In this document: in pieces, positions 50,506 through 59,349 of the stretch
How positions within the stretch are numbered: position 1 is the stretch's first letter
How the letters are laid out: the number at the start of each line of letters is the position of its first letter
Origin: G965267185 sp965267185
Lineage (GTDB): Bacteria; Pseudomonadota; Alphaproteobacteria; UBA6615
Length of the DNA: 64,000 bases
Assembly: GCA_965267185.1 (NCBI GenBank)
Contig: OZ253937.1
Coordinates: 4,154,001-4,218,000 of the forward strand
Direction of reading: 5' to 3'
The notes under the pieces: model-generated
What the model saw: the letters and a program-made list of their open reading frames with translations, nothing else
The model's database searches: none
What the model was told of the DNA's origin: nothing
Translations under genes and position numbers: made by a program

Positions 50506-52206
50506 GTGGCTGGAGAACCGCTCACGCAGAGCTATGTGAACGGCCCATCGCAAAAGCCGCTGATCGGCGAGACCATCGGCGCGCATTTCGACCGTGCGGT
50601 GGCGCGCTGGCACAACCATGACGCGCTGGTGGTACGCCACCAGGAGATACGCTGGAGCTGGGCCGAGCTGAAGGAACGGGTCGACGATCTTGCGGCCGGC
50701 CTGCTCGCGCTGGGATTGTCGCCGGGGGACCGCATCGGCATCTGGTCGCCCAACAACATGGAATGGGTGGTCACGCAATTCGCCACCGCCAAGGCCGGGC
50801 TGATCCTGGTCAACATCAACCCGGCCTACCGGCTGGCCGAGTTGGAATTCGCTTTGAACAAGGTGGAATGCAAGGCGCTGATCACCGCGGCGGCGTTCAA
50901 GACCAGCGATTATGTGGGCATGGTCCGCGACCTGGCGCCGGAGATCGATCGCGCCGCGCCGGGCGATCTGCACGCCGCCAAACTGCCGCACTTGCGCTGC
51001 GTGATCCAGATCGGCGGCGGCGACATCGCCGGCATGTACGGCTTCGAGGAAATCGTCATGCTGGGCGCCGACACCGGCCATGACGCGGTCGAAAGCCTCG
51101 CGCCCAAACTCCAGTTCGACGACCCGATCAATATCCAGTTCACCAGCGGCACTACCGGCTCGCCCAAGGGCGCGACCCTCACCCACCACAACATCCTCAA
51201 CAACGGCTACGCCATCGGCGAAACCATGGCGCTCACCGAGGCCGACCGCATCGCCATCCCGGTGCCCCTCTATCATTGCTTCGGTATGGTGTTGGGCAAT
51301 CTGGCCTGCATGACCCACGGATCGGCGATGGTGTTTCCATCCGAAGCGTTCGATCCGCTGGCGACACTTGAGACTGTCGCAGCGGAACGCTGCACCGGCC
51401 TTTATGGCGTGCCGACCATGTTCATCGCTCAGCTCGACCATCCCGAGTTCGCCTCGTTCGACCTGGCCAGCCTGCGCACCGGCATCATGGCCGGCTCGCC
51501 CTGCCCGGTGGAGGTGATGAAGCGAGTGATCGATGAGATGCACATGGACGAAGTGACCATCTGCTACGGCATGACCGAGACCAGCCCGGTGTCGACCCAG
51601 ACGGCGCTCGACGATTCGATCGAGCGGCGCGTCGGCACAGTGGGCCGGGTGCATCCCCATGTGGAGGTGAAAATCGTCGACGATCAGGGCCGGGTCGTTG
51701 CGCCGGGCGAGACCGGCGAGTTCTGCACCCGTGGCTATTGCGTGATGCGCGGCTATTGGAACGACGATGAGAAAACCGCCGATGCCATCGACCCCGGCGG
51801 CTGGATGCACACCGGCGATCTGGCGACCATGGACTCGGACGGCTATTTCAACATCGTCGGCCGCATCAAGGACATGGTGATCCGCGGCGGCGAGAACCTC
51901 TATCCGCGCGAGATCGAGGAATATCTCTACCGCCACCCGAAGATTGCGGACGTGCAGGTGATCGGCGTGCCCGATCCGAAATACGGCGAAGAGCTGTGCG
52001 CCTGGGTGAAGCTGGCCGACGGCGAGACCGCCGACGATGCCGAGATCCGCGACTTCTGCCAGGGCCAGATCGCCCACCATAAGATTCCGCGCTACATCCA
52101 CTTCGTCGACGAGTTCCCCATGACCGTGACCGGCAAGGTGCAGAAGTTCGTCATGCGCGAGCGTATGATCGAGGAACTGGGTTTAGACGAAGCGAAAACG
52201 GCGTAG
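50506..52206 (+). CDS. Acyl-CoA synthetase (medium/long-chain, ANL superfamily)
   Basis: 566 aa, GTG start behind GGGGGAGGAG. P-loop FTSGTTGSPKGATLTHHN, YGMTETSPVS, the hinge with GGWMHTGDLATMDSDGYFNIVGRIKDMVIRGGENLYPREIEEYL, and terminal Lys in TGKVQKF. It loads a fatty or aromatic acid on CoA. It is followed after 12 bp by the serine hydrolase gene. Confidence 0.94.
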   Translation: MAGEPLTQSYVNGPSQKPLIGETIGAHFDRAVARWHNHDALVVRHQEIRWSWAELKERVDDLAAGLLALGLSPGDRIGIWSPNNMEWVVTQFATAKAGLILVNINPAYRLAELEFALNKVECKALITAAAFKTSDYVGMVRDLAPEIDRAAPGDLHAAKLPHLRCVIQIGGGDIAGMYGFEEIVMLGADTGHDAVESLAPKLQFDDPINIQFTSGTTGSPKGATLTHHNILNNGYAIGETMALTEADRIAIPVPLYHCFGMVLGNLACMTHGSAMVFPSEAFDPLATLETVAAERCTGLYGVPTMFIAQLDHPEFASFDLASLRTGIMAGSPCPVEVMKRVIDEMHMDEVTICYGMTETSPVSTQTALDDSIERRVGTVGRVHPHVEVKIVDDQGRVVAPGETGEFCTRGYCVMRGYWNDDEKTADAIDPGGWMHTGDLATMDSDGYFNIVGRIKDMVIRGGENLYPREIEEYLYRHPKIADVQVIGVPDPKYGEELCAWVKLADGETADDAEIRDFCQGQIAHHKIPRYIHFVDEFPMTVTGKVQKFVMRERMIEELGLDEAKTA

Positions 52207-52218
52207 GAGCAGGCGGCA

Positions 52219-53370
52219 ATGAGCGACGGTTCGGCCCCTATCGAAGGACACTGCGACCCACGGTTCGCCGCCGTCCGCACGGCGTTCGAGGAAAACTTCG
52301 TCTCGCGCGACGAGTTGGGCGCGGCGGCGTGTGTCTATGTCGGCGGCGAAAAGCTGGTCGACTTGTGGGGCGGCTACCGGGATTTAGGCCGCAGCGAGCC
52401 GTGGCGGGAAGACACCATCGTCAACATGGCGTCGGTGACCAAAGGCATGACGGCGCTTGGCGTGCATGTGCTGGTCGACCGGGGCGCTATCGACCTCGAC
52501 GCGACTATGGCGACCTATTGGCCGGAGTTCGCGCAGGCGGGCAAAGAAGCGATCACCGTGCGCCAAACCCTGGGGCACAATGACGGAGTGATTTTCTGTG
52601 ACGCTGCCCCGGAAGACTCGTGGCTCGATTGGGAGGCGATGACCGCGGCCATTGCGGCGCAAGAACCGGCATGGCCACCGGGCACGCAAGGCGCCTACAA
52701 CTCGCACAATTACGGTTACCTGATCGGCGAGCTGATCCGCCGGGTCGACGGGCGCACCCCCGGCGTGTTTGTCCGCGAAGAGATCACCGAACCGCTCGGT
52801 GCCGACTATCATATCGGCCTCGCAGAAGCGGACTTGGTACGGGTGACCGATTTCAATCCCAACCCCAAGAGCACCACCCTCAATGCCTTCAAGGACCCGT
52901 CGACCAATCTGGCGCGGGCCTGGCACCGAATTCCCAAAGACGGCGGCCCGTCACCCTTCAACCGGCGCGACTACCGGGTGAAGGAATTTCCTTCGGGCAA
53001 CGGCCACGGCAATGCGCGCGCGGTGGCGCGGGTCTATGCGGCGCTCGCGTGTGGCGGTGCCATAGATGGCGTGCGCGTGTGGAGCGAAGACGCGGTGGCG
53101 CGCATGGCGGAGCTGCAATGGGACAGCGAGTGCGGCATGACCCACCGGCCGTTCCGCATGGGCCAAGGGCTGTTTCTGAACTCGCCGCCGCTGCAGAGTA
53201 TGGGGCCGAATATGGCGGCCTTCGGCCATATGGGCGCGGGCGGCGCCATCGGCTTCGCCGATCCGGAGCGCAAACTCGCCTTCAGCTATAGCCCCAACTT
53301 CATGTGCGAAGGCGCCGGCCTGGGCGACCGCTGCGACGCGCTGATCGCGGCGGTGTCTGAGTGTATTTAG
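52219..53370 (+). CDS. Serine hydrolase, beta-lactamase/esterase (EstB) family, with altered 3' end
   Basis: 383 aa. Class C beta-lactamase fold with the nucleophile in SVTK (Ser72, Lys75) and a Tyr in the YNSHNY region (about 160-166); GAGGAIGFADPERKLAFSYSPNF near the end. The family acts as esterase or peptidase rather than beta-lactamase. The last codons after AAV (53355 on) differ from the copy at 54919-55031 and are probably new sequence supplied by the inserted island, so the present C-terminus SECI is not the ancestral one. Overlaps no other gene; 12 bp after the ligase. Confidence 0.9.
   Translation: MSDGSAPIEGHCDPRFAAVRTAFEENFVSRDELGAAACVYVGGEKLVDLWGGYRDLGRSEPWREDTIVNMASVTKGMTALGVHVLVDRGAIDLDATMATYWPEFAQAGKEAITVRQTLGHNDGVIFCDAAPEDSWLDWEAMTAAIAAQEPAWPPGTQGAYNSHNYGYLIGELIRRVDGRTPGVFVREEITEPLGADYHIGLAEADLVRVTDFNPNPKSTTLNAFKDPSTNLARAWHRIPKDGGPSPFNRRDYRVKEFPSGNGHGNARAVARVYAALACGGAIDGVRVWSEDAVARMAELQWDSECGMTHRPFRMGQGLFLNSPPLQSMGPNMAAFGHMGAGGAIGFADPERKLAFSYSPNFMCEGAGLGDRCDALIAAVSECI
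53258..53354 (+). repeat. Direct repeat, left copy (3' end of serine hydrolase gene)
   Basis: 97 bp matching 54919-55015 with about ten differences, almost all synonymous; the last 38 bp (53317-53354) are identical to 54978-55015. Sequence similarity stops abruptly at both ends of the identity. Confidence 0.85.
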
Positions 53371-53581
53371 TTTCGAGCAGACAGTTGGTTGTTACTCAAA
53401 CTCGGACATTGATGATGTACCGAAATCAAGCCGTAACAGCTTAGGGCTGTTCTTGTCCCAGCCAATGTGTTGGTTTTTAAACGATTGCCGGTCCACAAAC
53501 GCCTCTAAGACCGGTGATGCGTTTTCATTGCGGAAAATATGAATGAGTCAATCGGGGCATTTGTAGGTATACGTAGGAAGA

Positions 53582-54865
53582 TTGAACAACCAGTGCGAGA
53601 ACTCTTTCATGGAGTTAGGCAAGGTCGGGCTGCCGAGGATTACTGCAGACGCGCTAACGTCTTCCTCGAATGACTACACCCTTCGTCTTTTTCACATATT
53701 TTATAACGCGCTAGATAGCACCGAACACGGCCAGGAAATACTACTCAGATTACAAGCGAGTGACGACGTAGCTGCGCTCAAGGACGTGATGATACGTCGT
53801 GGCGGTGGTGCTACTCGATTTGATATAAAAACCTTGGCAGCGTGGTGGCTGTGGCGGGCTAACGAGGTGGGCACGAGCCAAGCCGATTGCGACCTTGAAG
53901 TATTTCTCAGTTCTGATTGTATCGACGTGTTTGGCGTTTTGTGGGTGTACGGTGTCACAACCGAGCAAACCCAGAAATTGACCGAAGAAATCGCGCTCGT
54001 TTCCGTTAAGGAAATGTGCGATTCCAACGACAAAGAATATATCCTGAATTCAAAGTTGCATCGGCAAGTTCAGCCTGGTGTCGAGTTACTGCCTGGAGCA
54101 GCGCTAGTGAAGCGCTACAAATCTTCGAAAATTCTGAAAGATGCCGAATCGAGTATCTCAATTGCCGATACAGCGAGCGGAGATATCGACGTACGTCAGC
54201 AGCTTTTTGACATCAGCCTTCTTTTGAATTGTTTGCCTGGGGTCTGCTGTGCATCAGGTTATTCTACGTCTTACTGCCCTCCGGAAGTACCGCTCGGTCC
54301 GTTTGGAGGTAGCGGAGGTGGCAAGCCAATTCGTGACACAATTCCATTGCGTGAGTCCCGATTGGAGCTAGAGGATGAAGCGATGCTTGCTCATCTGATA
54401 CCGAAGTACCAAGCTTTACCCCCCTCAACGAAACGTCGTTTAGAACGAGCATTATTGAGGTTTTCGCAGGCAAAGGGACGTGTCGACGCCCAAGATAAGG
54501 CTCTTGACCTAGGAATAGCCCTGGAAATGCTGCTTTTAAATAATGAGCATAATCGGAATGAATTGCCCGGTCAGCTAAACTTGCACTTTCGATTGCGTGG
54601 TGCTTGGCTGATTGGCAAGACCGCGGCAGAGCGACAGGATATTTTTGAGCTTCTAGGTAAGGTATATAGCTGGCGCAGTCAGGTTGCACACAACGGCTTC
54701 TCAGATGAACTTAGTGGTTCAAAATCTCTCACGCTCAGCGATGTTAGCGAGAAGCTGGGAGAATGTTTTGAAACTGCAGAGCGGATATTCCGGGCGCTAA
54801 TCGTGGGCGAGACCCCGGAATGGCGTAAACTTATCTTGGGTTTTGACGCGAACCAAGACTGTTAA
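53582..54865 (+). CDS. HEPN-domain (Apea-like) protein of unknown function
   Basis: 427 aa, TTG start behind AGGAAG (an ATG at 53609 is possible). N-terminal 270 residues unrecognised. The C-terminal part (about 280-420) is an Apea-like HEPN domain: long helix RLERALLRFSQAKGRVDAQD, then SWRSQVAHNGF with Arg365 and His370, an Rx4H motif used by HEPN RNases. Codon use and composition are AT-richer than the neighbours, so the gene is probably acquired. HEPN proteins commonly act in defence or toxin-antitoxin systems; that role is inference here. Confidence 0.82.
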   Translation: MNNQCENSFMELGKVGLPRITADALTSSSNDYTLRLFHIFYNALDSTEHGQEILLRLQASDDVAALKDVMIRRGGGATRFDIKTLAAWWLWRANEVGTSQADCDLEVFLSSDCIDVFGVLWVYGVTTEQTQKLTEEIALVSVKEMCDSNDKEYILNSKLHRQVQPGVELLPGAALVKRYKSSKILKDAESSISIADTASGDIDVRQQLFDISLLLNCLPGVCCASGYSTSYCPPEVPLGPFGGSGGGKPIRDTIPLRESRLELEDEAMLAHLIPKYQALPPSTKRRLERALLRFSQAKGRVDAQDKALDLGIALEMLLLNNEHNRNELPGQLNLHFRLRGAWLIGKTAAERQDIFELLGKVYSWRSQVAHNGFSDELSGSKSLTLSDVSEKLGECFETAERIFRALIVGETPEWRKLILGFDANQDC

Positions 54866-54918
54866 GCGACTACTTTGAGCCTCGCCTGATGTCTATTTGA
54901 GACCTCTCGTATCTATTA

Positions 54919-55031
54919 CCGATCCCGAACGCCGGCTGGCGTTCAGCTATAGCCCCAATTTCATGTGCGAGGGCGCAGGCCTGGGCGACCGCTGCGACGC
55001 GCTGATCGCGGCGGTATTCGCGGGCGCGTAG
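54919..55031 (+). pseudogene. Remnant 3' end of a serine hydrolase gene
   Basis: An open stretch coding for DPERRLAFSYSPNFMCEGAG, then a tail ending AAVFAGA and a stop. It matches the 3' end of the gene at 52219 (right copy of the direct repeat, 54919-55015) but has no 5' portion. It probably is the original end of that gene, pushed away by the insertion, or the last part of a deleted paralogue. Confidence 0.8.
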
Positions 55032-55046
55032 AGACTAACGCCCGCG

Positions 55047-55229
55047 CTACTCGCCTTTTTTAACGTTGTCGGTGAGCGACCAGACGAACGCGCCGATCCA
55101 GCCGAGAACGGTCCAGCCCAACAGAAGATTGAGCGCGGCGATTGCCGGCCAATTGCGGTGGCTGCGAAAAAAAGCGACGAACGCGGGCACCAGATACAGC
55201 AGCGCGAAGATGATCATAAATGGCGACAC
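55047..55229 (-). CDS. Superinfection immunity family small membrane protein
   Basis: 60 aa, GTG start at 55229 (ATG at 55217 possible). Two transmembrane segments with the family pattern IIFALLYLVPAFVAFFRSHRN and AIAALNLLLGWTVLGWIGAFVWSLT, as in phage T4 Imm-like proteins. The family is widespread in bacteria and its role outside T4 is unproven. It is convergent with the HEPN region and adjoins the inserted island. Confidence 0.85.
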   Translation of the reverse strand: MSPFMIIFALLYLVPAFVAFFRSHRNWPAIAALNLLLGWTVLGWIGAFVWSLTDNVKKGE

Positions 55230-55420
55230 GCTTGGCCCCCTCGACGGCTCCGACCTACAACCTTGCCTGGCATCCTAAGTCAAAAGCGGTAATCGGCGCG
55301 ACCCCGATACCGACTGGACTTTGTGATTCGTGAGCTAGAGCATTCACCCAAGCTGCTGTTACCTTACCGGCCGCCACTACCGTGGCGTGAACTCTGTTAG
55401 GGCACGATGAAAGGACCGGG

Positions 55421-58400
55421 ATGACCGCCGGCGAGGGTCAGATACGCAGGGTCGACCGGGGACGAGGCGGCCGCTGGGTGCGGGGCGTTGTTCTACTTGT
55501 TCTGCTGATGTTCGTCGTTGTTGGGGCGGCATGGATTTGGCGCCTGCCGCTCGCCGAGCATCTGCTGCACCGCCTGGCGATGTCGCGCGGCGTCGAGCTC
55601 ATGTCCGTGTCGGTGGACCGTCTGGACATTCGCGGCGCCGTTGTGTCGAACGTGGTGGTTGGTGGACCGGACGCCCAGCGGATCGACACCGTGACGGTCG
55701 ATTGGTCGTTGTCTGGCCTGCTCGACCGCCATGTGGAGCGGATCGCAATTTCGCAAGCGCGCTTGCAGATCACTGTCGGGCCGGATGGCGAAATAATTGT
55801 CGAAGGTTTCCCCCATTTCGAGGACCAAGGCAGTGGCGCCGGTGGATTGGTTTTTCCGGAAGATTTCCCGGCCAGCCGAGTGGAAGTTTCGCAGAGCGAA
55901 GTGTCGGTCGTGTTGCCGGACGGGATCGCGACGGTTTCCATCGATGGCCGGATGGAGACATCCGGCGATGCGTTGGCGGCCGAAGCGTCGCTCCGCTACA
56001 CGGCGGATACAAGGCGGGGGAAAGGCGAGGGATCAGGCGCCGCGTCTATATCTTGGCCGAAAGACGGTGCGCCGCGCGGCGCATTCGATCTTGAGTTCGA
56101 CCGCCTCGTAGCAACCAATCTCACCGCAACCAACCTGCGTATCACCGGCGGCACCGAGCGGCTGCCGGAACGTCTCGCGGATATATCTTTTCGCGCCGGC
56201 GCAACCGCCGACACGATCGAAACGTCGCAAGCCATGGTGCGTGGGGTCACCGGCGCTATCGATCTGTCCGGCGGAATGTTGGACGCGCGGGGCACCGGCG
56301 AGATACACGATTTAACCGTCGGGATATCGGCCCAACTGGATGCGTTCGACTTAAGCCGCCCGGCGACGTTTAGTCTGAGCGCTATCGGCGATGTGGCGGG
56401 TGTGGTGGCGCGGGTACCCTTTGCATTCGCGGAAGGCGCTATCGCCGTAACGGTCGATGGCGAAATCGCCAGCCCGGCGGCGCTTTTGGCAGCGCGCGAG
56501 ACGATTGCGCGTGATCCGGTGCGCTTGTCCGACCATGTTACGGCGCGCGCAACTTTGGAAACAGCGCTGGACCGGTTTGGCCGCGCGGGCAGGATCGAGA
56601 CCGGCATCGTCGCTGCTGAAATCTCGGCGATTTGGGATGGTGAGTATCTCGATTTGGATATCGGCGATGGCGCGCGCATCGATGCGATTGCGCTGTCACC
56701 CGACCTGACGGCACAGCTCGCCGAGTGGCTACCCGGCGCAACGCCCTTCGGCGTGACGATAAACAATGGCATGGGTGCGCCGCCGACGGTTCGGCTGCGG
56801 CGCTCGGATGCGGGCATCGAGGCGCGCGGCATCGGCGGGATCGACATCGCGTTGCCGGCGGGCACGGCCCGGCTGGAGATTGACGGCGCTGCTACGCTGA
56901 CCCCAGCGGGTGGCGTCGACGCCTTCGATATCGCCGCGTTCAGCGCCGTATTCGACCAGTTGCCGACGAAATTCGGGACGGCAGCGGGCGATCTGTTGGT
57001 CACGGGCTTGTTGGGCGACGGCGAGGAGGTGAACGGACTCGTCTCGGGCACGGTGTCGCTCGGTGATGCATCCCTGCCGGCGGTTTCCGCGCAACAGCTT
57101 ACGATCGAACTGGATGGTGGCGTATCCGCATCACCGGACGAACTGAGCGTTGAACTCGCGCCGGGCAACGCGCTCAGCGCGCGGGATGTTCAGCTGGATG
57201 GCGGGTACGGCTTGCCAGATACGACGCGCATTGAGCTGGCGGACGGCAAACACCGGCTGACATGGAACCGGCAAAGCGGAGAGCTATCGGCCAACTTGCG
57301 CGCCAAGCCCGGTGCGCTGCAGTTGGCATTGCCGAACCGCACCATCGATGTCGCTCACACGGGGGGCGCCGTTTCGGGGGCCTGGCCGGGCCGCCTGTCG
57401 CTCGATGTTGACGGGCTGAGCGCTGGCCTCGATGGCGGCCGATGGCTCGAGATCGCGGACCTGGCCGTGCGCGCCGAGGGTGACTCCTCCGACGTAGATA
57501 TCGCCTTTACCGCGGATGGCGCGCAACCGTTGCTGCCGGGATGGACGTTGCCGAGTTTCGGAGCCACTGGCGAAGTTATGCGCCGCGGTAATTCGCTGCA
57601 GGGTGAACTCGGTATGACCGCCGCCGGCGGCCAGCCCGAACTCCGCACGCGTGGTAGCTACGACCTCGACACCGGGCGGGGCGACGTTGAAATTTTGCAG
57701 GCGCAACTGCGCTTCTCTCCCGGTGTGCTCCAGCCGGGTGACTTGAACCCGGCGTTGTCGAGCGCGGCGGGCAATGTATTCGCGGCGATTTCGGTTGAGG
57801 GTACGGCGGCATGGGAGCGTGGCGGCGCGATCACCCCCGAGATCGTCATCAAGATCGAGGACATGGCCGGCACCAGCAAAAACCTCGAGCTGATCGACGC
57901 GGAGACGACCGCGTCGGTGACCGGGCTGCCGAACCTGGCAACGCCGCCGGGGCAAAAGTTCGCCGGTCAAGTGCGCGTTGGCCGGCTGGAACCCACGGCA
58001 TTCGATATTTTATACCAGTTGCTGCCCGGAACATCCGGCGCGGGTCCGCAATTGGTGATCGAGCGGCTACAGGCCGAACTCACCGACGGCGCCCTCACCA
58101 CCGACCGGTTTACGATCACGCCGCCGGCCATCGATACCGATCTCACGGTGCGCGTGGAGGGCGCCGATCTGGCGCGCGCATTCGAACTTATCGGCGTGAC
58201 GGGCGTCGGCGGCTCGGGGCGGATCGGCGGCGAAATTCCGCTGACGGTGCGCGGCAACCGGATCGCCATATCCGGCGGCAAGCTGACCAATGACGGGCCG
58301 GGCACGGTGTTTTTCGACGCCTCGGCCCTGCCGGCGTCGATGATGGAACGTGGCGATACGGTGACGCTGGTGTTGCAGGCCTTGTCGAACTTCGCTTACG

Positions 58401-58630
58401 ACGAATTGGCCTTGGACATCGACAAGACCCTCGATGGCCCCGGCATAGTGAAGGTGCGCCTGGCCGGCGCCAACCCCGACGTGCTGGACAACCACCCGTT
58501 TATTTTCAACATCTCGCTGGAATCCGACTTCGACCGGCTGGCCGCGCTGGTGCTGGAAGGGCTGACCACCAGCCAGGGCGTGTTGCGGGCGCTGGCGGTC
58601 TCAGGGCAACGTGGCGCCAGCGTGCCCTAA
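55421..58630 (+). CDS. ydbH: YdbH-family intermembrane phospholipid transport protein
   Basis: 1069 aa, ATG behind AAAGGA. N-terminal membrane anchor (about residues 24-44), then a long AsmA/TamB-like repeat of beta strands and a C-terminal domain with GVGGSGRIGGEIPLTVRGNRIAISGG and DKTLDGPGIVKVRLAGANPDVLDNHPFIFNI. Anchored in the inner membrane and spanning the periplasm, E. coli YdbH moves phospholipid to the outer membrane together with the lipoprotein YnbE, encoded 68 bp downstream. Confidence 0.92.
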   Translation: MTAGEGQIRRVDRGRGGRWVRGVVLLVLLMFVVVGAAWIWRLPLAEHLLHRLAMSRGVELMSVSVDRLDIRGAVVSNVVVGGPDAQRIDTVTVDWSLSGLLDRHVERIAISQARLQITVGPDGEIIVEGFPHFEDQGSGAGGLVFPEDFPASRVEVSQSEVSVVLPDGIATVSIDGRMETSGDALAAEASLRYTADTRRGKGEGSGAASISWPKDGAPRGAFDLEFDRLVATNLTATNLRITGGTERLPERLADISFRAGATADTIETSQAMVRGVTGAIDLSGGMLDARGTGEIHDLTVGISAQLDAFDLSRPATFSLSAIGDVAGVVARVPFAFAEGAIAVTVDGEIASPAALLAARETIARDPVRLSDHVTARATLETALDRFGRAGRIETGIVAAEISAIWDGEYLDLDIGDGARIDAIALSPDLTAQLAEWLPGATPFGVTINNGMGAPPTVRLRRSDAGIEARGIGGIDIALPAGTARLEIDGAATLTPAGGVDAFDIAAFSAVFDQLPTKFGTAAGDLLVTGLLGDGEEVNGLVSGTVSLGDASLPAVSAQQLTIELDGGVSASPDELSVELAPGNALSARDVQLDGGYGLPDTTRIELADGKHRLTWNRQSGELSANLRAKPGALQLALPNRTIDVAHTGGAVSGAWPGRLSLDVDGLSAGLDGGRWLEIADLAVRAEGDSSDVDIAFTADGAQPLLPGWTLPSFGATGEVMRRGNSLQGELGMTAAGGQPELRTRGSYDLDTGRGDVEILQAQLRFSPGVLQPGDLNPALSSAAGNVFAAISVEGTAAWERGGAITPEIVIKIEDMAGTSKNLELIDAETTASVTGLPNLATPPGQKFAGQVRVGRLEPTAFDILYQLLPGTSGAGPQLVIERLQAELTDGALTTDRFTITPPAIDTDLTVRVEGADLARAFELIGVTGVGGSGRIGGEIPLTVRGNRIAISGGKLTNDGPGTVFFDASALPASMMERGDTVTLVLQALSNFAYDELALDIDKTLDGPGIVKVRLAGANPDVLDNHPFIFNISLESDFDRLAALVLEGLTTSQGVLRALAVSGQRGASVP

Positions 58631-58698
58631 CGCGCCTTGGAATTGCCACGACCCAGCGGTATCTTGATCCCGGCGTTGTTGCCGCTGAAGGAGCGCTC

Positions 58699-58896
58699 GT
58701 GCTGGAAATCTACCGGAAGCCATCCGCTACCCTGCTGCTGAGCTGTTTTATTCTGGTCGCCTGTACCCCGGCGGTCCGGGTCGAGGCGCCGCGCGAACCG
58801 ATCACGATCAACTTGAACATCAAGCTCGACGCCGATGTTCGACTCAAAATCGAGGAGGAGGCCGAAGAAGATGTCCGCACCAACCCGATTTTCTAA
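58699..58896 (+). CDS. ynbE: YnbE-family outer-membrane lipoprotein
   Basis: 65 aa, GTG start behind GAAGGAG. Lipobox LVAC with Cys22 after a short signal; then the YnbE-type TPAVRVEAPREPITINLNIKLDADVRLKIEEE. The partner of YdbH in the outer membrane. Its last 26 bp overlap the next gene. Confidence 0.93.
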   Translation: MLEIYRKPSATLLLSCFILVACTPAVRVEAPREPITINLNIKLDADVRLKIEEEAEEDVRTNPIF

Positions 58897-59320
58897 GCTG
58901 GCGTCGAACCTAACTTCCGGCGCACGCAAGCTGAGCCGTCGGTTCGTGGCCGGGGTGCCGGCGGGATTGCCGAAAAGCTTGCCGACCGGATTGATCGCCG
59001 GCTTGCTCGTTGCCGCGCTGCTGCTCATGCCGGTGGGCGGTGCGGCGCTGGCCGATGCGTTGGACGACGCGCGCGCCAGCGGGGCCATCGGCGAACGCTT
59101 CGACGGGTTCCTCGCCGTGCGCGACCCATCGGCGCCGGCCAGCGCGCGCCAGCTGGTCGAGGAGATCAACGCCAAGCGCCGCGCGGTCTACAGCGAAGTG
59201 TCGGCCCGCGAGGGTGCCACGCTGGATTCGGTCGGGCGGATTTACGCCAAAGAGATCGTCGAAAACGTCCCGCCGGGCACTTGGGTTCTGCGCGAAAACG
59301 GCCAGTGGGTGCAAAAGTAA
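58871..59320 (+). CDS. ydbL: YdbL-family (DUF1318) periplasmic protein
   Basis: 149 aa from ATG at 58871, overlapping ynbE by 26 bp. Arg/Lys-rich N-terminus and hydrophobic core (about residues 38-60) form a signal peptide; mature part LDDARASGAIGERFDGFLAV, then RQLVEEINAKRRAVYSEVSAREGA and IYAKEIVENVPPGTWV, the DUF1318 pattern. In E. coli YdbL regulates YdbH-YnbE assembly. Confidence 0.92.
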   Translation: MSAPTRFSKLASNLTSGARKLSRRFVAGVPAGLPKSLPTGLIAGLLVAALLLMPVGGAALADALDDARASGAIGERFDGFLAVRDPSAPASARQLVEEINAKRRAVYSEVSAREGATLDSVGRIYAKEIVENVPPGTWVLRENGQWVQK

Positions 59321-59349
59321 GAGGCCATCGCGCCGACTGTTTCGAGTGC

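Noticed and set aside
50476..52101. Minus-strand open frame of 541 codons
   Set aside because: Antisense to the acyl-CoA ligase, which has all ANL motifs.
53371..53581. Search for integrase, att site core or transposase ends around the HEPN insert
   Set aside because: Only the hydrolase-end direct repeat is present; no terminal inverted repeats or recombinase gene, so I do not call a mobile element.
55996..57168. Minus-strand open frame of 390 codons
   Set aside because: Antisense to ydbH; composition Ser/Arg/Ala-rich, no motif.
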